11,533 nucleotides of DNA from Syntrophaceae bacterium UBA2208 (GTDB lineage: Bacteria; Desulfobacterota; BSN033; UBA1163): contig DCUS01000233.1 of NCBI GenBank assembly GCA_002327885.1, forward strand, positions 48,288-59,820, given 5' to 3'. This document shows positions 1 through 6,926 of this stretch, piece after piece (position 1 is the stretch's first letter; the number at the start of each line of letters is the position of its first letter). The position numbers and the translations under genes are program-made. A model generated the notes under the pieces. It did no database searches. It saw only the letters and a list, made by a program, of their open reading frames with translations, and had not been told where the DNA came from.

Positions 1-132
1 TAAAGAAAATCAACGGATTAGACAAAGTCGAAATTTGAATAGGTGGGGGAGAGAAGAGAAAAGAAGAGATCAGCTGGCAGTCGTTTTATTGGGGAAAATT
101 GAACCGCCGGGGTAAATCTCTCCAGTTTTCCT

Positions 133-1488
133 TTACGGGGAAGGTTTTTTTTCGATCTTATTCAGTTTCTCTCGAAGTGTCTTGCGGTCGATCCCGAGAA
201 TCTCTGACGCCCTTGTTTTATTACCCCTTACGCTGGCGAGGACATTGCAAATATATTCAGCCTCCACTTCGGCAAGGGACCGATTCAAACCCATTTTTTG
301 CAAGGCTGAAAAACGCATTAAGGAGGGGAGATCCGGCACCTCTATTAAATCCCCTTCTGTCATCACGACAAGGCGCTGGATGACATTCTCCAATTCTCTT
401 ACGTTACCTGGCCAGTGGTAACTTCGTAAGACGTGGAGTGCATTCTCGGAAAACCGGGGCTCCGGTTTACTCAATTCGTTGGCAAATTTTGTTGCAAAGT
501 GTTGGGTCAGGAGAAGAATGTCATCTCCCCTCTCCCGGAGGGGAGGAATTTCAATTGTAATGACATTGAGGCGGAAAAAAAGGTCTTCTCGGAAAAGCCC
601 TTTTTTTAAGAGAATCACGAGGTCTTTGTTGGTCGATGCAAGGATCCTCACATCGACCTTGAGGGACCGGGTGGATCCAACCATATAGACTTCCTTGTTC
701 TGAAGCACACGGAGGAGCTTGACTTGCATGGAAAGACTTGTCTCGCTGATTTCATCGAGGAAAATAGTCCCGCCATCCGCTGTTTGGAAGAAACCTGCTC
801 TCGTTTCGGTCGCCCCGGTAAAGGCTCCCTTGATGTAGCCGAAAAGCTCACTTTCAAGCAACCCTTCCGGGATGGCCCCACAGTTGACAGGAACAAAAGG
901 GGCTGAACTTCTTGGGCCGTTATAATGGATTGCTCTGGCCACCAGTTCTTTTCCCGTACCGCTTTCTCCTAAGATGAGCACGGTCGCTGAGGTGGTTGCC
1001 GCTTTCGAAATGAAACGAAATACCTTCTGCATCACCTCTGACTCACCAATAAACCCGTAACGGGAACCGAGTGCCTGAGGCGACTGGCTGTTTATCGCTC
1101 TATGGCCATGGAGTTTTTCAAGGATTTGTTGAACAGCGGATAAGAGCTCAGTCTCGGTAAAAGGCTTCGTTAAATATTCTTCGGCTCCCGCCTTCACCGC
1201 TTTGACCGCACTCTCAATCGTGGGGTAACCCGTGATCATCATGACTTCAATATCCCTGAAATTTTCCCGGATATGCCGGATCAGGTCAATGCCACTGGCC
1301 CCGGGCATCTTAAAGTCAGTGATGACCAAATCCACCGCTGTCGTCCCGAGGATTCTGATGGCTTCGTTGGCGTCAGAAGCAGTCAGGACTTGATAGCCCT
1401 GGGATTCGAGATTTCTCTGGAGAAGTTCCAGGGTATCCGGAGCATCATCCACCACTAAAATGGAGTCTTTTCCCGACGAGTTTTTCAT
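133..1488 (-). CDS. Sigma-54-dependent response regulator, NtrC/AtoC type
   Basis: 451-residue cytoplasmic transcription activator with the full three-domain NtrC layout. The receiver domain (about 8-122) has the acidic pair D14/D15, phosphoacceptor D58 (VITDF), T86 and K108 (LTKPF). The AAA+ domain (about 145-375) has Walker A at 174-180 (ESGTGK), the sigma-54-contacting GAFTGA loop at 221-226, Walker B ending in DE at 245-246, and the RERGDD and WPGNVRELEN signatures. A Fis-type helix-turn-helix lies at about 421-441. All key residues are present, so it should be active. Its ATG overlaps the kinase stop as ATGA, implying translational coupling and making the upstream kinase its likely partner. 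Its targets should be sigma-54 promoters; I found no convincing one in this window. Ends TAA at 133; no clear terminator follows in bases 1-132. Confidence 0.95.
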   Translation of the reverse strand: MKNSSGKDSILVVDDAPDTLELLQRNLESQGYQVLTASDANEAIRILGTTAVDLVITDFKMPGASGIDLIRHIRENFRDIEVMMITGYPTIESAVKAVKAGAEEYLTKPFTETELLSAVQQILEKLHGHRAINSQSPQALGSRYGFIGESEVMQKVFRFISKAATTSATVLILGESGTGKELVARAIHYNGPRSSAPFVPVNCGAIPEGLLESELFGYIKGAFTGATETRAGFFQTADGGTIFLDEISETSLSMQVKLLRVLQNKEVYMVGSTRSLKVDVRILASTNKDLVILLKKGLFREDLFFRLNVITIEIPPLRERGDDILLLTQHFATKFANELSKPEPRFSENALHVLRSYHWPGNVRELENVIQRLVVMTEGDLIEVPDLPSLMRFSALQKMGLNRSLAEVEAEYICNVLASVRGNKTRASEILGIDRKTLREKLNKIEKKPSP

Positions 1489-3224
1489 CCTGATCCACTT
1501 TCATTCACGCTCGGTCCGGTCATTGGAAATTGGATCTCAAACCTCGTCCCCTGGCCGACCTTGCTTTCGACATGAATAGAGCCCCCATGGGAAGTGATGA
1601 TTCCGTGGACAACGGGCAAACCCAATCCTGTCCCCTTCCCCACCTCTTTTGTCGTAAAAAAAGGAGTGAATATCTTTTTAAGGACCTCCTCGCCCATGCC
1701 GATGCCCGTGTCCTCAATAATGAGCGAGATTTGATTGTTTCTAAAAAAGGTCTGAACCTTTAGCCTCCCTCCTCGAGGCATGGCTTGAAGAGCATTCACC
1801 ATCAGATTGATGACGATCTGATTGAGTTGCGAGGGGTCCGCATCAATTTCTGGAAGATCGGCAGAGAGTGAGCAGACCAATTCTATTCCTTCCTTGGCGC
1901 ATCGAGATTCGAAAAAATGGAGTCCCTCTTCAACCAGTTGATTCAGGTTGACCTTTATCTTTCGATAGGGCATCTGTCGAGCAAATATCAGAAGTTTCTT
2001 GACGATTTCTCGGGCATAGAGGGAGGCATTCAGTATCTTTTCAATATCCTGATTCACCTGCTGGGGGAGCCCCGTCCATTTTTTTACAAGCTGGGAGAAG
2101 CCAAGGATGCTCCCTAAAGGTTCATTCAATTCGTGAGCAACACCGGCTGCAAGTTGGCCAATGGTGGCCAATCGGTCGGCATGTCTCAGTTGTTCCTCGA
2201 GGGTTAATTTGTCCTGTTCGGCCTGTTTCCCGATGATGATATTTGCGATCTCTTTTGCCACGGTATCGAGAAGGGCCCGCTCCTCCTGGAGAAAGGGACC
2301 TTCATCAAGCTCCGGTTTATCCTCCAGATACACCACTTCAACGCTGCCTCGGCAATTCCCACCCATCACGATGTCCGCCTTCTGCCAATATCCTCCCTCT
2401 TGAAAGCCAGGGGTTGAAAAAGAGGCCCCATCGAAGATGATTCTGGCACGGGCTATTTCTGTGTATAACCAGGCTTGAGGAAGCACCTCAACGATGCCCT
2501 GTAAAATCTCCCCCATTGACAAATTGGACTGTGTCGCAAGTCGGGCTATTCCATAGAGGCAGGTCAGTTCCTTGATCCGCTCACGCAAATCTACTTGGAC
2601 GCGGCGATGAGCTAAGGCAATTCCAAGAGTTCGGGAGAAATCCTCGTAAAGCCTGATAACATCTTTTTTGAAAAAATTTGGCCGGACGCTCTTCAAGAGA
2701 AGAAGACCGTTGTTTTGACGAGCCACCCGAAGAGGGATCATGAGAAGGGATTTATATTCGTTGGTTCCCAAAAGGCCTTTGCTTCCGTTTTTTATATGGT
2801 GCGTTTGAAGTGAATCCATGGAGCCATGGATCATCTGATTCGATAATGATAAGAGACCCGTTTCCTCATCGAGACGCGGAAAAACCTCTCCCTTTTCATT
2901 TTGTAAGCGTGGCTTAATTTTAAAAAAGATTTTTTTCCCAGGGAGACGCTTCAGTTCGGCCCGAAAATATTTTCCGTGATCCTTGAGCCACAGTTCCACC
3001 CCCTCGACTCCCGAGAAATTCATAATCATCCTTGAGATTTCTTTTTGGTAGAGGGTCCTTGGAATTCCTTGATTTGAATATTGTAATATTTGATAGGTGA
3101 GCGCTTGAAAATCGTCGACCCGTTTAGAGCGGGAAGCGGATCGATTGTTTTGCTTTGGACGTTTTTGTTCCATAGAGTCGTACCATTTTACCAAAAATTT
3201 CAGGTAAAAAAAAGTGGTCCTCAC
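1485..3224 (-). CDS. Soluble two-GAF sensor histidine kinase
   Basis: Up to 579 residues with no membrane segment, so a cytoplasmic sensor. Two GAF-like regions are inferred at about 40-205 and 215-332, followed by a short coiled linker, a HisKA dimerisation domain with phosphoacceptor H364 (GVAHELNEP), and a HATPase_c domain: N-box N473/N477, G1 box DTGIG at 505-509, F box at about 519-523, G2 box GTGLGL at 531-536. It would autophosphorylate and pass phosphate to the sigma-54 regulator that overlaps it by ATGA. The ligand cannot be read from sequence. The start is uncertain: 3224 is a GTG without a visible Shine-Dalgarno, and an in-frame ATG at 3173 (residue 18) is equally good and loses no domain. 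It follows the AI-2E-type gene by 38 bases or more, probably on one transcript. Confidence 0.93.
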   Translation of the reverse strand: MRTTFFYLKFLVKWYDSMEQKRPKQNNRSASRSKRVDDFQALTYQILQYSNQGIPRTLYQKEISRMIMNFSGVEGVELWLKDHGKYFRAELKRLPGKKIFFKIKPRLQNEKGEVFPRLDEETGLLSLSNQMIHGSMDSLQTHHIKNGSKGLLGTNEYKSLLMIPLRVARQNNGLLLLKSVRPNFFKKDVIRLYEDFSRTLGIALAHRRVQVDLRERIKELTCLYGIARLATQSNLSMGEILQGIVEVLPQAWLYTEIARARIIFDGASFSTPGFQEGGYWQKADIVMGGNCRGSVEVVYLEDKPELDEGPFLQEERALLDTVAKEIANIIIGKQAEQDKLTLEEQLRHADRLATIGQLAAGVAHELNEPLGSILGFSQLVKKWTGLPQQVNQDIEKILNASLYAREIVKKLLIFARQMPYRKIKVNLNQLVEEGLHFFESRCAKEGIELVCSLSADLPEIDADPSQLNQIVINLMVNALQAMPRGGRLKVQTFFRNNQISLIIEDTGIGMGEEVLKKIFTPFFTTKEVGKGTGLGLPVVHGIITSHGGSIHVESKVGQGTRFEIQFPMTGPSVNESGSG

Positions 3225-3262
3225 TGTTTGAGGCAGGATGGATGATCCGTCGAGATATCTCT

Positions 3263-4345
3263 TTAAGACTTCGAATCGGATTTGTCCGCAGGTTTGATTC
3301 CTTGAATGTATATTTCGATAAGGGTCAGGAAGAGTGTCGCGATAAGAGGCCCCGCCAGCAGACCAATCAATCCAAAAGCCTGGATTCCACCCAAGACAGA
3401 GAAGAAGAGGAGCAGAGGATGAATCTTAGTTTTGGCGCTTATAAAGAAAGGCCTGAGGAAATTGTCGGCCATGCTGATTACAAAAACTCCCAAACCGATT
3501 AAAAGGAGCCCTTTTAAAATAACCCCAGCCATCAATAAGAAGATGGCCGCCGGAACCCAGATGAGAGCTGTCCCACCCATGGGAATAAAGGAAAGCAAAG
3601 CCATCGCTGTTCCCCAGAAGACCGGAGAGGGAAGTCCAAGCGCCCAAAAAGATAACCCTCCCAGGAGACCCTGAATTACGGCGACCAGTATTCCTCCATA
3701 AATCGTAGCATAAATCATGTCCTTGAACCGTTGGATGAGAAGGTCTCTCTCCTTAGTCGGAAGTGGAATGATTTCCTTCAATCCCTTGAAAAAACGACTT
3801 CCGTCTTTAAAAAGATAGTAGAGAGAAAGAAGGGTGAAGAAGAACCCAACGATAAATGTGGAGAATCCCTTCAAGAGAGTGGTGGTTTGAGTAAAGACGA
3901 AGGTACTGACCTGTTTAATATTCTTTAATAATAGAGGCAAAGGGTCCATTTGTGATAAATCGATATACGGGCTCAGCCTGGTCAAAATCCATTTGAGAAA
4001 AGGGAGTTCTTTAATTCTTTCCAAATAGGCCTGAAGTTGACCCGTCTTGATCATTTCCTCCACTCGATCATAGACATCCATCACCTCGCTGGCCAAAGAA
4101 ACCATCAGAAGAGTGAAAGGCAATACGATCACGATGATCACCAGCAAGGTCATGATCATGGCAGAGAGGATTTCTCTTTTTCTTAAGAGACGTTGAAGCT
4201 TTTGGAAAAGCGGGTAAAAAACCATGGTTATGAGAATGGCCCAGATGATGGGGGATAAGAAAGGGGAGAGGATTTGATAAAGGAGATAAATGGAGAGGAA
4301 AGTGAGGAAAAAGATGAAGATGAGAAAGATGTGTTCCCTTTTCAT
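3263..4345 (-). CDS. AI-2E transporter (PerM/DUF20) family membrane protein
   Basis: 360 residues, normal family length, about eight hydrophobic segments (roughly 6-26, 30-47, 60-84, 158-178, 212-234, 242-262, 264-291, 309-345). A long hydrophilic stretch after the third segment (about 86-145) and the C-terminal hallmarks DNFLRP (294-299), a conserved HP (309-310), LGG and GP late in the last hydrophobic block are typical of this family of inner-membrane exporters and channels. Members have been linked to autoinducer-2 export and to ion/proton antiport, so the substrate is left open. It sits directly upstream of the kinase/regulator pair in the same direction and may be functionally tied to it. 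Shine-Dalgarno before the ATG is weak (GAGTG). Confidence 0.88.
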   Translation of the reverse strand: MKREHIFLIFIFFLTFLSIYLLYQILSPFLSPIIWAILITMVFYPLFQKLQRLLRKREILSAMIMTLLVIIVIVLPFTLLMVSLASEVMDVYDRVEEMIKTGQLQAYLERIKELPFLKWILTRLSPYIDLSQMDPLPLLLKNIKQVSTFVFTQTTTLLKGFSTFIVGFFFTLLSLYYLFKDGSRFFKGLKEIIPLPTKERDLLIQRFKDMIYATIYGGILVAVIQGLLGGLSFWALGLPSPVFWGTAMALLSFIPMGGTALIWVPAAIFLLMAGVILKGLLLIGLGVFVISMADNFLRPFFISAKTKIHPLLLFFSVLGGIQAFGLIGLLAGPLIATLFLTLIEIYIQGIKPADKSDSKS

Positions 4346-4482
4346 TTCACTCTGATGTCGGGATCTTTACCCTGTTGCATAAAATTTGGCTCTCTTATTT
4401 ACAAGATCATTGGCCATGAGGGTTCCGAGTCAATGTCCTCTGCACCTTTATCCGCTCACGCAGAAGATCAAGCCTGCGCGTT

Positions 4483-4505
4483 AAAATGCCTGTCTGGCAA
4501 CAGGC
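4483..4505 (-). terminator. Possible terminator downstream of the stress protein gene
   Basis: On the minus strand a 6-bp stem (GCCTGT/ACAGGC, arms 4500-4505 and 4488-4493, 6-base loop) is followed by ATTTTAA, about 38 bases after the stress-protein stop. A second small inverted repeat (AGCCC at 4507-4511, GGGCT at 4521-4525) precedes it. The position is right for a Rho-independent terminator, but the stem is short and the T-tract brief. Confidence 0.4.
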
Positions 4506-4542
4506 AAGCCCTTCGGCGTTGGGCTCCATGCAACAACGGTAT

Positions 4543-4980
4543 TTATCCCTTTGACCGGATGAGAAGGATGGGTGTTTCAGCCCGTGTCAAGATTTTTAGG
4601 GCAACACTCCCCAGGACCCACCGAGAAATTCCTGAACGGCCATGGGTGCACATTACAATCAGTTCTGCCCCACTTTCTTTTGCAAAGTCGATGATCTCAA
4701 CCGCCACCTGCTGACCCGTCCTGACCATTGCCATGGTTTTGAAGCCTCTCTTTTTAAGTTCCTCGGCGAGATTGGCAAGATATTTTTCAGCCGCTTCCTT
4801 ATGTTTCTCATCCACGATGAGAGGGGTCACCAACTCCGGCGACCCATAGATGGGCATAAAGGGGACCACTTGAAACAGAATGATCTCAGCTTCGAAGGTC
4901 TTGGCCAGGCCCTCGGCCTGTTCCAAGGCCGTTTTGGCCAATTCGGAACCATCCAATGGGACTAAAATCTTCTTATACAT
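4543..4980 (-). CDS. Universal stress protein, UspA family, single domain
   Basis: 145 residues, the standard size for one Usp domain. The N-terminus (KKILVPLDGSE) is the classic first strand and loop with D10. The ATP-binding signature near 111-125 reads CTHG, nine residues, then GS; the first glycine of the G-x2-G-x9-G(S/T) pattern is a cysteine (C111), while the remaining phosphate-contacting residues are kept, so nucleotide binding is likely. Usp proteins act in the cytoplasm in stress survival and often modulate other proteins. The ATG is preceded by a strong GGGAGGTGG ribosome site. A possible terminator (4483-4505) and a gap of about 200 bases separate it from the downstream AI-2E-type gene, so it may be its own transcript. 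Confidence 0.93.
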   Translation of the reverse strand: MYKKILVPLDGSELAKTALEQAEGLAKTFEAEIILFQVVPFMPIYGSPELVTPLIVDEKHKEAAEKYLANLAEELKKRGFKTMAMVRTGQQVAVEIIDFAKESGAELIVMCTHGRSGISRWVLGSVALKILTRAETPILLIRSKG

Positions 4981-5039
4981 ACCCCACCTCCCTAAAAAAG
5001 ATTATTCATGGATTGATTATTAACACCTATCATTTCAGT

Positions 5040-5071
5040 ATTCCAACATTCCATGACTCCAATATTTTAAT
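5040..5071. repeat. Degenerate 8-base tandem repeat (ATTCCAAT-like)
   Basis: Four consecutive 8-base units, ATTCCAAC, ATTCCATG, ACTCCAAT and ATTTTAAT, decaying from left to right. It lies between the stress-protein start and the inverted-repeat element. No function is evident. Confidence 0.5.
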
Positions 5072-5107
5072 TTATATCAATTTTGATTCGCCAAGGCAAC
5101 CGAAAAA

Positions 5108-5240
5108 ACAGGGTAAAATCAGGGAGGGATGTAAACCCTGTTAGAAAGGGCAGGGCTTTGACCCCACCCTCCCTGACTGCCCTGCCTACCGGCAGGCAGG
5201 CGGTAGGCAGGAATAAGGATATGGGGCTTTCTAACGGGGT
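5108..5240. repeat. Nested inverted-repeat (palindromic) intergenic element
   Basis: At least five complementary arm pairs are nested here: 5107/5108-5114 with 5135-5142; 5119-5128 with 5167-5176 (10 bp perfect); 5135-5148 with 5227-5240 (14 bp with one G-T); 5147-5153 with 5177-5183 (7 bp); and 5181-5190 with 5202-5211 (10 bp perfect, CCTGCCTACC/GGTAGGCAGG). Several pairings exclude one another. The last palindrome resembles a GTAGGCAGG-type dispersed repeat that I recall from many environmental genomes. I see no coding signal and read it as a REP/MITE-like element. Confidence 0.65.
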
Positions 5241-5257
5241 GAAGATATGGATCAGAA

Positions 5258-5289
5258 TTTTCAATAATAAACGGTCTTATTATTGAAAA
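5258..5289. repeat. Perfect 13-bp inverted repeat, possible operator
   Basis: Arms 5258-5270 (TTTTCAATAATAA) and 5277-5289 are perfect complements around a 6-base loop (ACGGTC). The right arm ends 7 bases before a TTGACA box (5297-5302), so it could bind a dimeric regulator of the selenium operon. It is A/T-only in the arms apart from one C/G pair and has no clean T-run on either strand, so a terminator is less likely. Confidence 0.5.
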
Positions 5290-5296
5290 AACCGAT

Positions 5297-5325
5297 TTGA
5301 CAGAAAAAATATTTCCAATTAGTTT
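5297..5325 (+). promoter_or_regulatory. Candidate promoter of the selenium cluster
   Basis: A perfect -35 hexamer TTGACA (5297-5302) is followed after 17 bases by TAGTTT (5320-5325), a poor -10 (3 of 6). Its position suits the downstream mini-ORF and leader, with a start near 5332. The weak -10 limits confidence. Confidence 0.3.
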
Positions 5326-5364
5326 TTAGTCATTCTTCTCATTTTTAAAAATGGAAGGTTTAAC

Positions 5365-5400
5365 ATGAAAAACACCGCAACGCCCTTTTCTCTTAGATGA
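5365..5400 (+). CDS. Candidate 11-codon leader peptide ending in UGA
   Basis: ATG at 5365 reads MKNTATPFSLR and then UGA (5398-5400). A good ribosome site, GGAAGG, lies 6 bases before the ATG, which is why I consider it translated. Reading through the UGA would continue 34 codons to a second UGA at 5503-5505. The UGA is immediately followed by the stem-loops at 5400-5444. It lies about 200 bases upstream of yedE, in the same frame but separated by several stops. No homology is recognised; the peptide itself is probably less important than ribosome position on the leader. Confidence 0.35.
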   Translation: MKNTATPFSLR

Positions 5401-5444
5401 AGGGCCGTAACCGGCCTAAAGAGACCCAGGTTGGGTCTCCGGTT
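5382..5444 (+). promoter_or_regulatory. Structured leader with SECIS-like hairpin
   Basis: Seen: stem A (GCCCTT 5382-5387 with AAGGGC 5400-5405), stem B (AACCGG 5409-5414 with CCGGTT 5439-5444) and, inside B, stem C (AGACCCA 5422-5428 with TGGGTCT 5432-5438) with apical loop GGT (5429-5431). An alternative hairpin GGCCG/CGGCC (5403-5407 with 5412-5416) excludes both A and B. The apical GGU lies 29-31 bases after the mini-ORF UGA, within the range known for bacterial SECIS elements, whose loop carries GGU in E. coli fdhF. Inferred: a selenium- or SelB-responsive control element for the cluster. No poly-T follows, so it is not a simple terminator. Confidence 0.4.
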
Positions 5445-5595
5445 CAATAAAAGGAGAGAGAAAAAAGGGGTTCCCATCACTTATTTCTGCCCTCTTTTGT
5501 CCTGATTGCCTCTTCCCCCTCTTTTCCCTCCCTCCTGACCATTTCTATTACGAGTTATCTTTGACCGAAAACATTTCCAATAAAGAGGGGTATCG

Positions 5596-6690
5596 ATGGC
5601 CACCATTAAAAACTTTTTTGCAACTCGTTGGGGAATTATTTCCGTGGGGGCTTTTATCGGGGTCTTTGCCACGCTTTTGCAGAAGTGGGGAAATCCTGCA
5701 AACATGGGCATCTGTGTGGCCTGTTTCGAGAGGGACATTGCCGGAGCGCTCGGACTTCATCGGGCGGCCGTTGTTCAATACATGCGGCCTGAGATCATCG
5801 GCTTTGTCTTCGGCTCACTGATTGCGGCCTATGCGTTTAAGGAATTCCGGGCGCGGGCTGGCTCTGCTCCCATTGTTCGATTTGTCCTTGGCGCTTTTGC
5901 CATGATTGGAGCCCTGGTTTTCCTCGGCTGCCCATGGCGGGCCGTACTCCGTTTGGCCGGAGGGGATGGAAATGCAATCTTCGGCCTGCTTGGCCTCATC
6001 GGAGGAATATGGATAGGCACGCTCTTTCTGAAAGGCGGTTACAATCTGGGTCGTTCTCAAAAAACTCATACCACGGTGGGATGGTTATTGCCTTTGACGA
6101 TGCTCGGGTTCCTTGTTTTAATGTTCATCTTTCCCCAGATAGAAGGCCAGGACAAGAGCGGAGTTTTATTCTATAGCCTCAAAGGACCTGGTTCTATGCA
6201 TGCCCCCCTCTTTGTCTCATTATTGATTGGCCTTCTTATCGGATTCCTCGCGCAGAGAAGTCGGTTCTGCACCATGGGGGCCATCCGGGATTTCGTCCTT
6301 TTTAGGCAGACCCATCTTCTGTCCGGATTTATTGCCCTTGTTGTGGTTGCTTTCATTACCAATCTGATTTTAGGGCAGTTTAACCCGGGTTTTGCAAAAC
6401 AACCCGTGGCTCACACCATGGGCCTCTGGAACTTCGGCGGCATGGTCCTGGCAGGGTTGGCCTTTGCCCTGGCGGGAGGTTGTCCGGGACGTCAGCTCTT
6501 CCTTGCCGGGGAAGGCGATGGGGATGCAGCGGTGTTTGTTTTCGGGATGATCGTAGGGGCTGGTTTCTCACATAACTTTGGTCTGGCAAGCTCTCCGGAC
6601 GGCGTTGGACCCTATGGCATCGCCGCTGTGATCATTGGGCTTCTTACCTGTTTGTTTATCGGCTTCACCATGCGAAAAGAAGTCGCCTAA
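5596..6690 (+). CDS. yedE: YedE-family putative selenium transporter
   Basis: 364-residue multi-pass membrane protein of the YedE/YeeE family, selenium-associated branch. Cysteine-bearing motifs mark the two pseudo-repeats: GNPANMGICVACFERDIAG (32-50, C40/C43) and GCPWR (C112) in the first half, RSRFCTMGAIRD (C225) and GGCPGRQ (C296) in the second. In the related YeeE thiosulfate transporter, conserved cysteines in the membrane channel relay the substrate; the same mechanism for a selenium or sulfur anion is inferred here. The start ATG follows AGAGGGG at a good distance. It opens a co-directional cluster whose last gene is selD, which is the reason for calling selenium rather than thiosulfate. 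The TusA-like gene follows by 15 bases. Confidence 0.88.
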   Translation: MATIKNFFATRWGIISVGAFIGVFATLLQKWGNPANMGICVACFERDIAGALGLHRAAVVQYMRPEIIGFVFGSLIAAYAFKEFRARAGSAPIVRFVLGAFAMIGALVFLGCPWRAVLRLAGGDGNAIFGLLGLIGGIWIGTLFLKGGYNLGRSQKTHTTVGWLLPLTMLGFLVLMFIFPQIEGQDKSGVLFYSLKGPGSMHAPLFVSLLIGLLIGFLAQRSRFCTMGAIRDFVLFRQTHLLSGFIALVVVAFITNLILGQFNPGFAKQPVAHTMGLWNFGGMVLAGLAFALAGGCPGRQLFLAGEGDGDAAVFVFGMIVGAGFSHNFGLASSPDGVGPYGIAAVIIGLLTCLFIGFTMRKEVA

Positions 6691-6705
6691 AAAGGAGGGA
6701 TTAAA

Positions 6706-6921
6706 ATGAATACAATCGTTGATGCAAGAGGGCTCTCGTGCCCACAACCTGTTATTTTAACACTAAATGAAATTAAGAAAGTGAAAAAGGGCGAGATTGT
6801 CGTTCTCGTGGATACGGATACTTCCAAAGAGAATGTTTCCAGGGCTGCCACCACTCAGGGATGGCATGTAGAAGTGGATAGGATGAATGAAAATTACCGT
6901 CTCGTTTTAAAGAAGGATTAG
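6706..6921 (+). CDS. TusA/YedF-like sulfur (selenium) carrier protein
   Basis: 71 residues, the size of a stand-alone TusA (SirA-like) domain. The conserved CPxP motif is present as GLSCPQP with carrier cysteine C12, preceded by the usual D-ARG strand. TusA proteins accept persulfide sulfur from a cysteine desulfurase on this cysteine; the selenium-cluster relative YedF has the same domain plus a C-terminal DsrE-like domain, which is absent here. In this context it likely carries persulfide or perselenide between the desulfurase encoded next and SelD or the transporter. Strong ribosome site AAGGAGGGA before the ATG. The desulfurase gene begins 5 bases after its stop, so they are surely co-transcribed. 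Confidence 0.92.
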   Translation: MNTIVDARGLSCPQPVILTLNEIKKVKKGEIVVLVDTDTSKENVSRAATTQGWHVEVDRMNENYRLVLKKD

Positions 6922-6926
6922 AAAAT

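Noticed and set aside
1..132. Purine-rich stretch after the response regulator gene
   Set aside because: No gene, hairpin with T-run or repeat could be supported.
4400..4425. Possible sigma-54 promoter (TGGCCAATGATCTTGTA, minus strand) before the AI-2E-type gene
   Set aside because: The invariant downstream GC is replaced by TG and the upstream box is imperfect.
5371..5450. Resemblance to a c-di-GMP-I (GEMM) riboswitch (CCGGCCTAAA and a CCGG/CCGG stem)
   Set aside because: The conserved GCAAACC and GACGCAAAGCC tetraloop/receptor segments and the GGGTTACCG 3' part are absent, so the match is confined to a short string.
5439..5455. tRNA-like T-loop (GGTTCAAT), considered as a tRNA-Sec gene
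   Set aside because: No acceptor stem, anticodon arm or long variable arm can be built around it.
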